Under the pieces are notes generated by a model. The model saw only the letters and a list, made by a program, of their open reading frames with translations. It was not told where the DNA came from and did not search any database. This document shows, in pieces, positions 1 to 5,949 of a stretch of 12,030 bases of DNA. The translations under genes and the position numbers were made by a program. The DNA lies in assembly GCA_012961645.1 (NCBI GenBank), contig DTYY01000092.1:1-12030 (forward strand). The letters run 5' to 3'. Positions within the stretch are counted from its first letter, which is position 1, and each line of letters begins with the position of its first letter. The DNA is from Methanosarcinales archaeon (lineage in GTDB: Archaea > Halobacteriota > Methanosarcinia > Methanosarcinales > Methanogasteraceae).

Positions 1-683
1 ACTTCTTTACTTCCAATTTTAGCCAGGTCTTCTGAGAGCGGTATCGCACCGATCACCTTGCATTCATAAGCTTCCTCTATTCTGGCTCTCACCTCCACCG
101 GATCATAACTACCTGGAATTTTATTTATTACAAGTGAGGCTTTGGTTATGCCTATCCTCCGGGCTACTTCCAGAGATATGCTGGTTCCCTGATAATCCTG
201 ATTATCAGGCCGTAGAACGATTATGAAAACATCTGAGATTGCTGCAGAGATGAGGGTCTCCTCATTCAATCCTGGATGTGTATCGATGAAGAGATAACCC
301 ATCCCGAAAATGTTCATTATTTTTTTGAGCCCATCATTCAGCAACTCAGCATCATAGCCTTCTCTGAGAATCCTTGCGATCTCACCCACCTTCATGCTTG
401 ACGGAATAAAATACAACTCTCCTTTTTTTATTCCGACGGTATTGGTAACATCATAGGCAATATCCTCAACTCCACATCTGCCCCAGAGATAGTCGTTCAA
501 GGACTCGCTGATGCCATGCTCGTCAAACCCGAATATGACGTGGATTCCAGGGGATTGAATATCTGTATCGATAATTCCTACGCGATTTCCCTTTGAAGCT
601 ATGTATGTGGCTATGTTTGCGGTAATATTCGATTTCCCGGTCCCGCCCCTGAACGAGTGGATCGATACAATCTTTCTGGTCAT
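1..683 (-). CDS. MinD/ParA-like P-loop ATPase (5' part; runs off the window)
   Basis: 227 complete codons are visible; the C-terminus lies beyond position 1. The protein is a deviant-Walker-A (SIMIBI) ATPase. The P-loop at residues 11-18 reads FRGGTGKS, with Arg12 where MinD/ParA proteins usually carry the signature Lys of KGGxGKT. The Walker A' / switch I segment is IIDTDIQSPG (37-46), and the switch II / Walker B segment is LFIDTHPGLN (131-140). A conserved LVINKIP strand follows (184-190). I have seen this SFRGGTGKSN variant in bacterial and archaeal 'MinD/ParA family' proteins of unsettled function, so chromosome or cell-pole placement should not be assumed. The start is the ATG at 683-681, chosen because a TATA box (707-714) sits about 26 bp upstream, which predicts a leaderless mRNA; no Shine-Dalgarno sequence is seen. 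It is transcribed separately from pyrC, 186 bp upstream on the same strand. Confidence 0.85.
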   Translation of the reverse strand, partial: MTRKIVSIHSFRGGTGKSNITANIATYIASKGNRVGIIDTDIQSPGIHVIFGFDEHGISESLNDYLWGRCGVEDIAYDVTNTVGIKKGELYFIPSSMKVGEIARILREGYDAELLNDGLKKIMNIFGMGYLFIDTHPGLNEETLISAAISDVFIIVLRPDNQDYQGTSISLEVARRIGITKASLVINKIPGSYDPVEVRARIEEAYECKVIGAIPLSEDLAKIGSKE

Positions 684-706
684 GGTGGTATCTTCGGCTG
701 CGCGAT

Positions 707-714
707 GTTTAAAG
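707..714 (-). promoter_or_regulatory. TATA box (box A) of the MinD-like gene
   Basis: On the minus strand the site reads CTTTAAAC. Its centre is about 27 bp from the ATG at 683, so transcription would begin at or next to the start codon. The lack of a Shine-Dalgarno sequence agrees with a leaderless transcript. The call rests on motif and spacing only. Confidence 0.45.
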
Positions 715-835
715 GTTTTTGCGGCTCATAAAACCGATGCGGCGGCGCGTTGAAACGATGCAGGGTCGATACATACTCAACAGAGCAACGAAGCTATCAC
801 ACCGATTCCACCCACAGATTACCCTCGCATCTTCG

Positions 836-849
836 AAAAAAGACGTCTT
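836..849 (-). terminator. Probable pyrC transcription terminator (palindrome plus T-run)
   Basis: On the minus strand, 21-34 bp past the pyrC stop codon, the 10-bp perfect palindrome AAGACGTCTT (840-849) runs into six T residues (836-841). T-runs are the usual archaeal termination signal. The short palindrome may not matter. Confidence 0.45.
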
Positions 850-869
850 GAGATTCATGCCGCTGTATT

Positions 870-2222
870 TCACACCTCCGGGGTCTGGTTATATCCCTTC
901 CCATAGATGGCTTTTCCTCGCCCCCTCCTGCCCACAATCTCGCCATCATACACAATCTCTCCGCGGGATAAGACCACCTCTGGAAATATACCCTCTTTCC
1001 CCTCAAAAGGAGTCCATCCGGCTTTGCTGTGAAGTGTTTCACTCTTTATCGTCCTTATGTTCCTCGTATCAACGATGACAAGGTCTGCATCACACTCTTC
1101 CGCAATCCGCCCCTTTCCGGCAAGTCCGAAGATCTGAGCAGGTTTCGCACTCATCGCTTCGATCACCCGCCAGAGCGGAATCAGATTCTGCTTTGCAGCG
1201 CGGAGCATCAGCGGAAGCATCGTCTCGACGCCAGGAACGCCGGCTGGCGCGTCCCAGATGTCAGCCCTCTTCTCCTCTTCGGTATGCGGCGCATGGTCGG
1301 ATGCGATAATATCTATGGTACTGTCATTGAGGGCGTTCCAGAGGTGCTGAAGGCAACGTTTTCGAAGTGGTGGGTTCATCTTCCCAAACGTGCCGAGACG
1401 CTCCCAGTCTCCGTGCTGCAGGAAGAGATGGTGCGGCGCAACCTCGCATGTGAACGAAACCTCTTTTCGCCCGTATCTCATCCGTCTGATCACGCCGACC
1501 CCTTCTCTTGTGCTCAGATGACAGATATGCGTCTGCGCCTGGACATCATCCTGCACCCTCCGCTTCTCCTGCATCTCAAGCACCTGCTCGATCGCGATCG
1601 CCTCGCAGATGTTGGGTCGTGCGCGTGAATACACATCAGGGCGACGTATCCTGCGCAATTCTTCAGTGAAATGGCTGCACAGCTTCCCATTCTCTGCATG
1701 GATGCATGCGATCGACCCGAGTTCTGAAATCGACTTCATCAGGTCTTCGAGATCCATTTCATCAACTTCGAGTCCCCCATCTGCCATAAAGATCTCTCCA
1801 AAAGCGACCACGCCGAGATTCCACAGTTCCTGCAGGTCCGATGAGGGGGTGACACCGCCGTTGATCCCAAAATCGATGATCGACTTCCGTTCGGCAGACT
1901 TCAGCTTGAGTTTGAACGATCTTTTATCGAGCGTCGGAGGCACTGTGTTCGGATGGTCGATCACTGCCGTCACCCCACCAGCAGCGGCAGCGCACGAGCC
2001 AGTGTACCAGTCCTCCTTGTGCGTAAGCCCAGGATCACGGAAATGGACATGGACATCGATTGCACCCGGAAGCGTCAGTTTTCCACGGGCATCGATCACT
2101 CTCCCGTCACCTGAGATATCCTTTCCGATTTTCTCGATCTTTCCATCCGTTATTGCGATATCGACGCTCCGAAGTTCGCAATCCACGAGTATTCTCGTAT
2201 TTCTGATGATCGTTTCTGGCAT
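870..2222 (-). CDS. pyrC: Dihydroorotase, archaeal type
   Basis: Cyclises N-carbamoyl-L-aspartate to L-dihydroorotate, the third step of de novo pyrimidine synthesis, in the cytoplasm. The 450 residues form a complete amidohydrolase. Metal-binding HxH is in DVHVHFRDPG (His58, His60). PNTVPPT is at 91-97, His175 in IHAEN, His235 in ICHLSTREG, substrate-binding NPPLR at 283-287, and catalytic Asp309 in ASDHAPH. VPGVETMLPLML (329-340) closes the core, and the C-terminus returns to the small beta domain (DADLVIVD). In the FGEIFM segment (141-146) a Glu seems to sit where many relatives have the carboxylated Lys that bridges the two metals; that alignment is by eye. The usual DMPN is DHPN here. 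I chose the ATG at 2222 because the family begins with the short strand after it. The frame is open back to a TTG at 2339, which would add 39 residues unlike the family. It is divergent from the HTH-ACT gene. Confidence 0.93.
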   Translation of the reverse strand: MPETIIRNTRILVDCELRSVDIAITDGKIEKIGKDISGDGRVIDARGKLTLPGAIDVHVHFRDPGLTHKEDWYTGSCAAAAGGVTAVIDHPNTVPPTLDKRSFKLKLKSAERKSIIDFGINGGVTPSSDLQELWNLGVVAFGEIFMADGGLEVDEMDLEDLMKSISELGSIACIHAENGKLCSHFTEELRRIRRPDVYSRARPNICEAIAIEQVLEMQEKRRVQDDVQAQTHICHLSTREGVGVIRRMRYGRKEVSFTCEVAPHHLFLQHGDWERLGTFGKMNPPLRKRCLQHLWNALNDSTIDIIASDHAPHTEEEKRADIWDAPAGVPGVETMLPLMLRAAKQNLIPLWRVIEAMSAKPAQIFGLAGKGRIAEECDADLVIVDTRNIRTIKSETLHSKAGWTPFEGKEGIFPEVVLSRGEIVYDGEIVGRRGRGKAIYGKGYNQTPEV

Positions 2223-2381
2223 GGGATTTAACTTCCACAGTCCTGCCAAAGAATGTATCGGTTGGTCGCTGGACGATTCGAGTATATGTGGCTGGGTTTT
2301 CTTTGAAAGATCCCCCTCCTCTGCACCTTTCCTGACCAACCGCAGCTGCCACTTGCTATCGTTTTACGCCATACCATCTCC

Positions 2382-2391
2382 ATAAATATTT
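2382..2391 (-). promoter_or_regulatory. Possible TATA box for pyrC
   Basis: The minus strand reads AAATATTTATGG around this position, in an AT-rich island within GC-richer DNA. The predicted transcription start is near 2360. That would leave a leader of about 135 nt before the ATG at 2222, or about 20 nt before the alternative TTG at 2339. Motif evidence only. Confidence 0.35.
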
Positions 2392-2494
2392 TGGAACAAT
2401 GGTTACGCAACATAACATCGTCCGCTCCGTTTAACTTGCACAGGCTCCAGTCGCAAATTCGCCAACGCGAGAAACGTTATATGTCCTCGCCTTC

Positions 2495-2505
2495 ATATAT
2501 TAAAA
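2495..2505 (+). promoter_or_regulatory. TATA box upstream of the leader ORF / HTH-ACT gene
   Basis: The plus strand has ATATATTAAAA, a good box A. Its centre near 2500 places transcription start at about 2525, exactly at the ATG of a 42-codon ORF and about 147 nt before the HTH-ACT start. A second, weaker AT-rich run at 2628-2634 could instead serve a promoter with a leader of about 16 nt. Confidence 0.45.
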
Positions 2506-2524
2506 AGGCTCAGGATATGACAGG

Positions 2525-2653
2525 ATGCGGCAATGGATCGGAATCGATCACTCGAACCCAATCGTCGTAAACCCCGGGATCATGGTAGTTAAACCAGTAA
2601 TTAGAGGTAATAGGTTGACAACAGAACATATTTTGAATTGCCAGCCCTACTGA
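2525..2653 (+). CDS. Possible 42-aa leader peptide ORF upstream of the HTH-ACT gene
   Basis: The ORF begins MRQWIGIDHSNP and ends at a TGA 18 bp before the next gene. I do not recognise the peptide. In its favour, the ATG lies at the transcription start predicted from the TATA box at 2495-2505, so it could be translated leaderless. Its TGA also overlaps another ATG (TGATG). About 31% of its residues are Ile, Val or Leu, which would suit an attenuation-type leader before an amino-acid regulator, but that is inference. Against it, it is short, has no homologue I know, and could be chance. Confidence 0.3.
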   Translation: MRQWIGIDHSNPIVVNPGIMVVKPVIRGNRLTTEHILNCQPY

Positions 2654-2674
2654 TGGAATAATGGAATAACCATG
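2651..2674 (+). promoter_or_regulatory. Chain of overlapping stop/start codons before the HTH-ACT gene
   Basis: Two tandem copies of ATGGAATA (2653-2660 and 2661-2668) create two minimal ORFs, each ATG-GAA-TAA. The TGA of the leader ORF overlaps the first ATG, the first TAA overlaps the second ATG, and the second TAA ends 2 nt before the real ATG at 2672. The arrangement could pass ribosomes on by reinitiation. It could also be just a short tandem duplication. No strong Shine-Dalgarno sequence precedes 2672. Confidence 0.35.
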
Positions 2675-3175
2675 TGGGACATCATATTAAACAAATTCAA
2701 GAAATATCCGGCGCAGGAGAAGGTCGTTCGTCTGCTGCTGAAACGTGGTTTTCAGGTCACTCCGGACGGCAGGGTGGTTTCAGGCGGCATAAAACTCCCG
2801 CACACACAGATCGCAAAAGAGATCGGCGTCGATCGAAGGGTAGTTGATGGGGCAGCCTCTATGACCGCGCAGGACGACCTGCTGAGCACGATCTTCAAAA
2901 ACATCCGCCCGATCTCGTCGCTGCGTGAGGTTGCGCACGATCTCGAACTCGGAGTGATCATCGTGACACCGGTGGACGCCACCAGGACCGGCATCCTTGC
3001 CTCGGTGGCAGCCTGCGTGACAGAACACGGAATCAGCATCGTGCAGGCGATTGCCGATGATCCGAGGCTTGCCGATCGCCCGACACTGACCATCATAACC
3101 GACCGGCGGATACCAGATGATCTGGTAGGCGAATTGCTGAAATGCAATGGTGTGAAGGGGATAAGCGTTTGCTGA
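2672..3175 (+). CDS. Predicted amino-acid metabolism regulator, HTH plus ACT domain (COG2150-like)
   Basis: 167 residues, the usual length for this archaeal family. The N-terminal third (about 10-66) is a winged-helix-like DNA-binding region; LPHTQIAKEIGVDRRVVDG (42-60) is a recognisable helix-turn-helix. The C-terminal part (about 93-167) is an ACT domain: LGVIIVTP strand, a helix in TGILASVAACVTEHGISI (107-124), the LTIITD strand (139-144) and the closing VKGISV strand. ACT domains usually bind an amino acid, so a ligand-responsive repressor or activator is the natural prediction. No ligand or target is known to me. It is divergent from pyrC and convergent with the next gene, 37 bp away. 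The ATG at 2672 matches the typical family start MWDIIL. Confidence 0.85.
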   Translation: MWDIILNKFKKYPAQEKVVRLLLKRGFQVTPDGRVVSGGIKLPHTQIAKEIGVDRRVVDGAASMTAQDDLLSTIFKNIRPISSLREVAHDLELGVIIVTPVDATRTGILASVAACVTEHGISIVQAIADDPRLADRPTLTIITDRRIPDDLVGELLKCNGVKGISVC

Positions 3176-3178
3176 AGC

Positions 3179-3218
3179 GTTTGATTGGGAAGCGTCCATG
3201 ATATGCGATCGATCAAAC
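3179..3218. terminator. Inverted repeat between convergent genes
   Basis: GTTTGAT (3179-3185) and ATCAAAC (3212-3218) form a 7-bp perfect inverted repeat with a 26-nt spacer. It fills the gap between the two convergent genes and includes the stop codon of the minus-strand gene. No T-run follows on either strand, so a termination role is only a guess. Confidence 0.25.
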
Positions 3219-3710
3219 CTCCTTGAAGTATCTTATCTCACTCTCGATCTTTTCGTGGATCAATCTCAGAGCATCGCCGTATCCGCTGATAATGATCCGT
3301 AACCTGCCAACATCTGTTAGATTGATCGCAACATTCGCCTTTCCCTTTCTTGTGGAGACCTCGTAAGTCCGTTCAAGTTCTGTCTCGGTTATGAGCACAC
3401 CTTTCTGTTTAGCCATTATAAATCCAAGAAACTTCCTTATCGTCCCAAGATCCCCTTCGAGCACAGTTTCAATCACCATCTCATCCTTTTCTATCTCAAA
3501 GGGGACATCGTTTAAGGAATACACGCTCACGCTCTCTCTTGACAATCTTGAATAGAGATCCTCAACAAAACCCTTTGCATCCTCGCCTTTGAATAAAATC
3601 GGGACTCCATCGGGTTTTTCCACTCCTGCCACCGCTTTCCATCGCTCTATCGCATAGTCGATCCTCTTTCGCTCTGCATCGTCCGTATATCTTGCAACTA
3701 CGAGGTACAT
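3213..3710 (-). CDS. Uncharacterised 165-aa archaeal protein
   Basis: I do not recognise this protein. It is 165 residues, highly charged and predicted soluble, with no signal peptide or membrane segment. It starts MYLVVARYTDDAERKR. Two blocks can be seen. The first, about 1-80, alternates strands and helices and contains GVPILFKGEDAKGFVEDLY. The second, about 86-165, has GDLGTIRKFLGFIMAK and the two strands KANVAINLT and GRLRIIISG, and ends in an amphipathic helix. The start at 3710 is well supported: GGTGA lies 7 nt upstream, and a TATA box at 3749-3756 predicts a leader of about 15 nt. A TTTATCC inverted repeat just upstream of that box suggests regulated expression. It stands alone, convergent with the HTH-ACT gene, so context gives no function. 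Confidence 0.75.
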   Translation of the reverse strand: MYLVVARYTDDAERKRIDYAIERWKAVAGVEKPDGVPILFKGEDAKGFVEDLYSRLSRESVSVYSLNDVPFEIEKDEMVIETVLEGDLGTIRKFLGFIMAKQKGVLITETELERTYEVSTRKGKANVAINLTDVGRLRIIISGYGDALRLIHEKIESEIRYFKEV

Positions 3711-3748
3711 CTGAAATCACCAGTGTTGTCCAATCTACATCTCAATCC

Positions 3749-3756
3749 TATATAAA
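3749..3756 (-). promoter_or_regulatory. TATA box of the 165-aa gene
   Basis: The minus strand reads TTTATATA, a near-consensus archaeal box A. It predicts transcription start near 3726, leaving a leader of about 15 nt that holds the GGTGA ribosome-binding site. Confidence 0.65.
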
Positions 3757-3758
3757 TT

Positions 3759-3777
3759 TTTATCCACAATGGATAAA
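3759..3777. promoter_or_regulatory. Inverted repeat TTTATCC-N5-GGATAAA, possible operator
   Basis: Perfect 7-bp arms (3759-3765 and 3771-3777) with spacer ACAAT. The repeat ends 2 bp upstream of the TATA box at 3749-3756 as read on the minus strand, where the TFB recognition element lies. A bound dimeric regulator there could block or recruit the basal machinery. No regulator is identified. Confidence 0.4.
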
Positions 3778-3851
3778 TAACGGTATGGTTTTATCTCAGC
3801 ATGAGACTTGTTGCAGGCGTCTGCTATAGAAAATTTTCGGAAGTATTGGTC

Positions 3852-3875
3852 ATCTTTGAAAATCCAGTCAAAGAT
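3852..3875. repeat. Perfect 8-bp inverted repeat
   Basis: ATCTTTGA (3852-3859) pairs with TCAAAGAT (3868-3875) across an 8-nt spacer. It lies about 85 bp upstream of the putative TATA box of the scaffold gene. It may be an operator, a weak hairpin or chance. Confidence 0.35.
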
Positions 3876-3943
3876 CTGATCGGAGTTTCATGGTAGTTTT
3901 TGGGTTCTGATTTAGTGGATGGGCTTTCAATGCTACGAAAGTC

Positions 3944-3950
3944 TTAAATA
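3944..3950 (+). promoter_or_regulatory. TATA-like box for the scaffold-transporter block
   Basis: The sequence is CTTAAATAG. Spacing predicts transcription start near 3973 and a leader of about 60 nt to the ATG at 4034. The start would fall inside the TCACA-TTC-TGTGA inverted repeat (3964-3976), a reasonable place for a repressor site. Confidence 0.4.
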
Positions 3951-4033
3951 GTATTTCAATATGTCACATTCTGTGATCAGCATTGCAACAATAATGCACA
4001 AAAACAGAATGGTAAAATGATGGAAGTATAACA

Positions 4034-5884
4034 ATGAAAGCAGAATATACAATCTACTGCGCGCTGATAGCTCTTACAGTATTCAGTGCGCCGGTATCGG
4101 CAGGCTGTAGCATAGTAGGCGATGTAAACAGCGATGGCAGGATCACCACAGCGGATTCAATGCTTGCACTCCGAATGGCGGTCGGGAGTATGCCGCCTGA
4201 TATTGAGCGCGCTGATGTGAATCGTGACGGCAGTATCGACTCACTCGATGCGTTCATAATACTCTCGATGGCACAGAAGACGCAGGTCTGTGTCAATGCG
4301 CCGGAAGTCGTGTCTGGCACATTCAATGCCACGATAGGTATCTACAATGCAGTCGATCTCGATTCAGGGCAGTTTGATCTCTCTTTTGATCCAGGCGTTG
4401 TGAACGTGACTGCGGTCTATGATGGAAACATGAGCGGCACAACGGTACCAATCGATTCATGGGAATTCTTGGATGCCAACACGATTCGCGTTCTGCTAAA
4501 TCTCCCTGGAGTCGATGATGTAAGCGGATCAGGGCAGATAGCTACGATCAGTTTTGAGATAACAGGCGCGGTCAAAGACGGTAGTGTTCTGGATATATCT
4601 GATGGACTGCTCGTTGATACCGGGTCGGATGAGATCTCCGCGCTCTGGTTCGATGGTGATACGACCATCGGGATGCCTGTTACCGTCAACGCTCCGAAAT
4701 TTGTATCAAGCGACATGTTTGATGCGACGATAGATATTGCAGACGTGACCAACCTTGACTCGGGGCAGTTTGATCTGTCATTCAATGCAAGCGTTGTGAA
4801 CGTGACCGGTGTTGATTCAGGGAGCATAGACGGGACAGAGGTGCCGATAGACGTGTGGTGCTCGGTGAATGATGCGGGTATAGCCCGTGTACTCTTCAAT
4901 CTCCCGGGCGTTACCGGAGTGAACGGATCAGGATCGCTTGCAACGATCCATTTTGAGGCAACGGGTACAGCCGGAGATACGAGCGCTCTGGACCTATCAG
5001 GGGGGCTGCTCGTTGATAGCATGGCAGATGAGATGCCCGCAACATGGACTGGTGACGATGTAGCCATCGGGGTACCTGTCACTGTCAATGCCCCGGAATC
5101 TATATCTGGCACGTTTGATGCAACGATAGATATTGCAGACGTGACCAACCTTGACTCAGGGCAGTTTGATCTCTGGTTTGATTCGAGTGTCGTGAATGTA
5201 ACTGGAGTCAGTTCAGGTTCCATAGACGGCACGGCGATTCCAGTCAGTAACTGGACAATCATGCATGGCACAGATAACTGGGATTGTGATAAACTCGTCC
5301 GGGTAATCTTTGACATGCCAGAAGTCACCGGAGTGAGCGGGTCAGGATCACTTGCAACGATCCACTTTGAGGTGACTGGCGTGTTCATGGATACGAGCAT
5401 TCTTGACATATCAGATGGACTGCTCGTTGATGCCGGGTCAGACGTAATGTCCGCGCTCTGGTTCGATGAGGAGGTAACGGTGGGCATACCTGTCACTGTC
5501 AATGCCCCGGAATCTGTATCTGGAACGTTTGATGCAACGATGGATATTGCAGACGTCACCGACCTCGACTCTGGACAGTTTGATCTATCATTCAACGCAA
5601 GCGTTGTGAACGTTACAGGTGTCGATTCAGGAAGCATAGACGGGGCAGCGGTTCCGATAGATATGTGGCGCTTGATGGACGACGGTAGAGTCCGTGTGAT
5701 CTTCAACCTCCCAGGCGGTTCTGGGGTGAGCGGATCAGGATCACTTGCAAAGGTCCACTTCACAGTAACGGGCACAGCCGGAGACAGAAGCGTTCTGGAT
5801 GTATCAGATGGACTGCTCGTCGATATCGGGACGGATGAGATACCTGCAGTCTGGATCGATGACGCGGTGAATGTTGGTGTATAA
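4034..5884 (+). CDS. Secreted scaffoldin-like protein: N-terminal dockerin plus four cohesin-like domains
   Basis: 616 residues, exported. The signal peptide is 1-23 (hydrophobic core 8-19, cleavage VSA|G). A type I dockerin spans about 28-80. Its two calcium loops are DVNSDGRITTAD (Asp30, Asn32, Asp34, Asp41) and DVNRDGSIDSLD (Asp61, Asn63, Asp65, Asp72), each followed by a helix. Four homologous domains of 128-138 residues follow, beginning at VNAP motifs (87, 218, 351, 489). Each has LDSGQFDLxF, VVNVTxV, a P-I/V-x-x-W turn, SGSGxxA and LLVD, the layout of a cohesin fold. Cohesins bind dockerins, so this should be a scaffold able to hold four dockerin proteins while attaching through its own dockerin. 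There is no C-terminal membrane anchor. The only cysteines outside the signal peptide and repeats, Cys25 and Cys86, bracket the dockerin. The next gene encodes a dockerin protein, the likely client. The start is ATG 4034 with GGAAG 7 nt upstream. Confidence 0.85.
   Translation: MKAEYTIYCALIALTVFSAPVSAGCSIVGDVNSDGRITTADSMLALRMAVGSMPPDIERADVNRDGSIDSLDAFIILSMAQKTQVCVNAPEVVSGTFNATIGIYNAVDLDSGQFDLSFDPGVVNVTAVYDGNMSGTTVPIDSWEFLDANTIRVLLNLPGVDDVSGSGQIATISFEITGAVKDGSVLDISDGLLVDTGSDEISALWFDGDTTIGMPVTVNAPKFVSSDMFDATIDIADVTNLDSGQFDLSFNASVVNVTGVDSGSIDGTEVPIDVWCSVNDAGIARVLFNLPGVTGVNGSGSLATIHFEATGTAGDTSALDLSGGLLVDSMADEMPATWTGDDVAIGVPVTVNAPESISGTFDATIDIADVTNLDSGQFDLWFDSSVVNVTGVSSGSIDGTAIPVSNWTIMHGTDNWDCDKLVRVIFDMPEVTGVSGSGSLATIHFEVTGVFMDTSILDISDGLLVDAGSDVMSALWFDEEVTVGIPVTVNAPESVSGTFDATMDIADVTDLDSGQFDLSFNASVVNVTGVDSGSIDGAAVPIDMWRLMDDGRVRVIFNLPGGSGVSGSGSLAKVHFTVTGTAGDRSVLDVSDGLLVDIGTDEIPAVWIDDAVNVGV
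4292..5881 (+). repeat. Four tandem cohesin-coding repeats of about 400 bp
   Basis: Unit boundaries by the VNAP motif are 4292-4684, 4685-5083, 5084-5497 and 5498-5881. Units 2 and 3 are nearly identical over 59 bp (4718-4776 against 5114-5172, two mismatches by eye). This points to recent duplication or gene conversion. The other stretches have diverged freely, especially around the W turn. Confidence 0.8.
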
Positions 5885-5936
5885 CACCTATAGCGAGCCA
5901 GAGATAGGACGATAAATAAATAATTAGCGAAACAAT

Positions 5937-5942
5937 GGAGGT
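5937..5942 (+). promoter_or_regulatory. Strong ribosome-binding site that fixes the binding-protein start
   Basis: GGAGGT lies 7 nt before the ATG at 5950. It overlaps an upstream in-frame ATG at 5935, which would add only five residues and has no such site. The start at 5950 is therefore preferred. The 52 bp before it (5885-5936) are AT-rich, with a possible but ambiguous TATA box near 5911-5924. Confidence 0.75.
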
Positions 5943-5949
5943 AATATAT

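Larger units (their letters stand above)
3778..4033. other. Non-coding region upstream of the cohesin/dockerin transporter block
   Basis: With the promoter elements at 3711-3777, this makes a 323-bp gap between divergent genes. It holds an 8-bp perfect inverted repeat, ATCTTTGA / TCAAAGAT, at 3852-3859 and 3868-3875. A TATA-like TTAAATA lies at 3944-3950, and a small inverted repeat TCACA-TTC-TGTGA at 3964-3976 falls at the predicted start site. A 31-codon ORF at 3801-3896 has no supporting signal, and I do not call it a gene. Confidence 0.5.

Noticed and set aside
1609..2385. Plus-strand open frame of 258 codons opposite pyrC.
   Set aside because: Shadow of pyrC. It has no start signal or family features, whereas pyrC has every catalytic motif.
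3801..3896. 31-codon ORF starting MRLVAGVCYRKF.
   Set aside because: No ribosome-binding site, promoter spacing or recognisable domain, and an inverted repeat lies inside it. More likely chance in control DNA.
4034..4108. Lipoprotein signal in the scaffold (Cys25 near the cleavage site, SAGC).
   Set aside because: The position three before the Cys is Ser and not Leu/Val/Ile, and cleavage after VSA fits an ordinary signal peptide. Cys25 more likely pairs with Cys86.
4417..5775. Long open frame of 452 codons on the minus strand opposite the scaffold gene.
   Set aside because: It is a shadow: the plus-strand frame has a signal peptide, dockerin and four consistent repeats, while the minus frame is a low-complexity Ser/Thr/Pro mirror of them.
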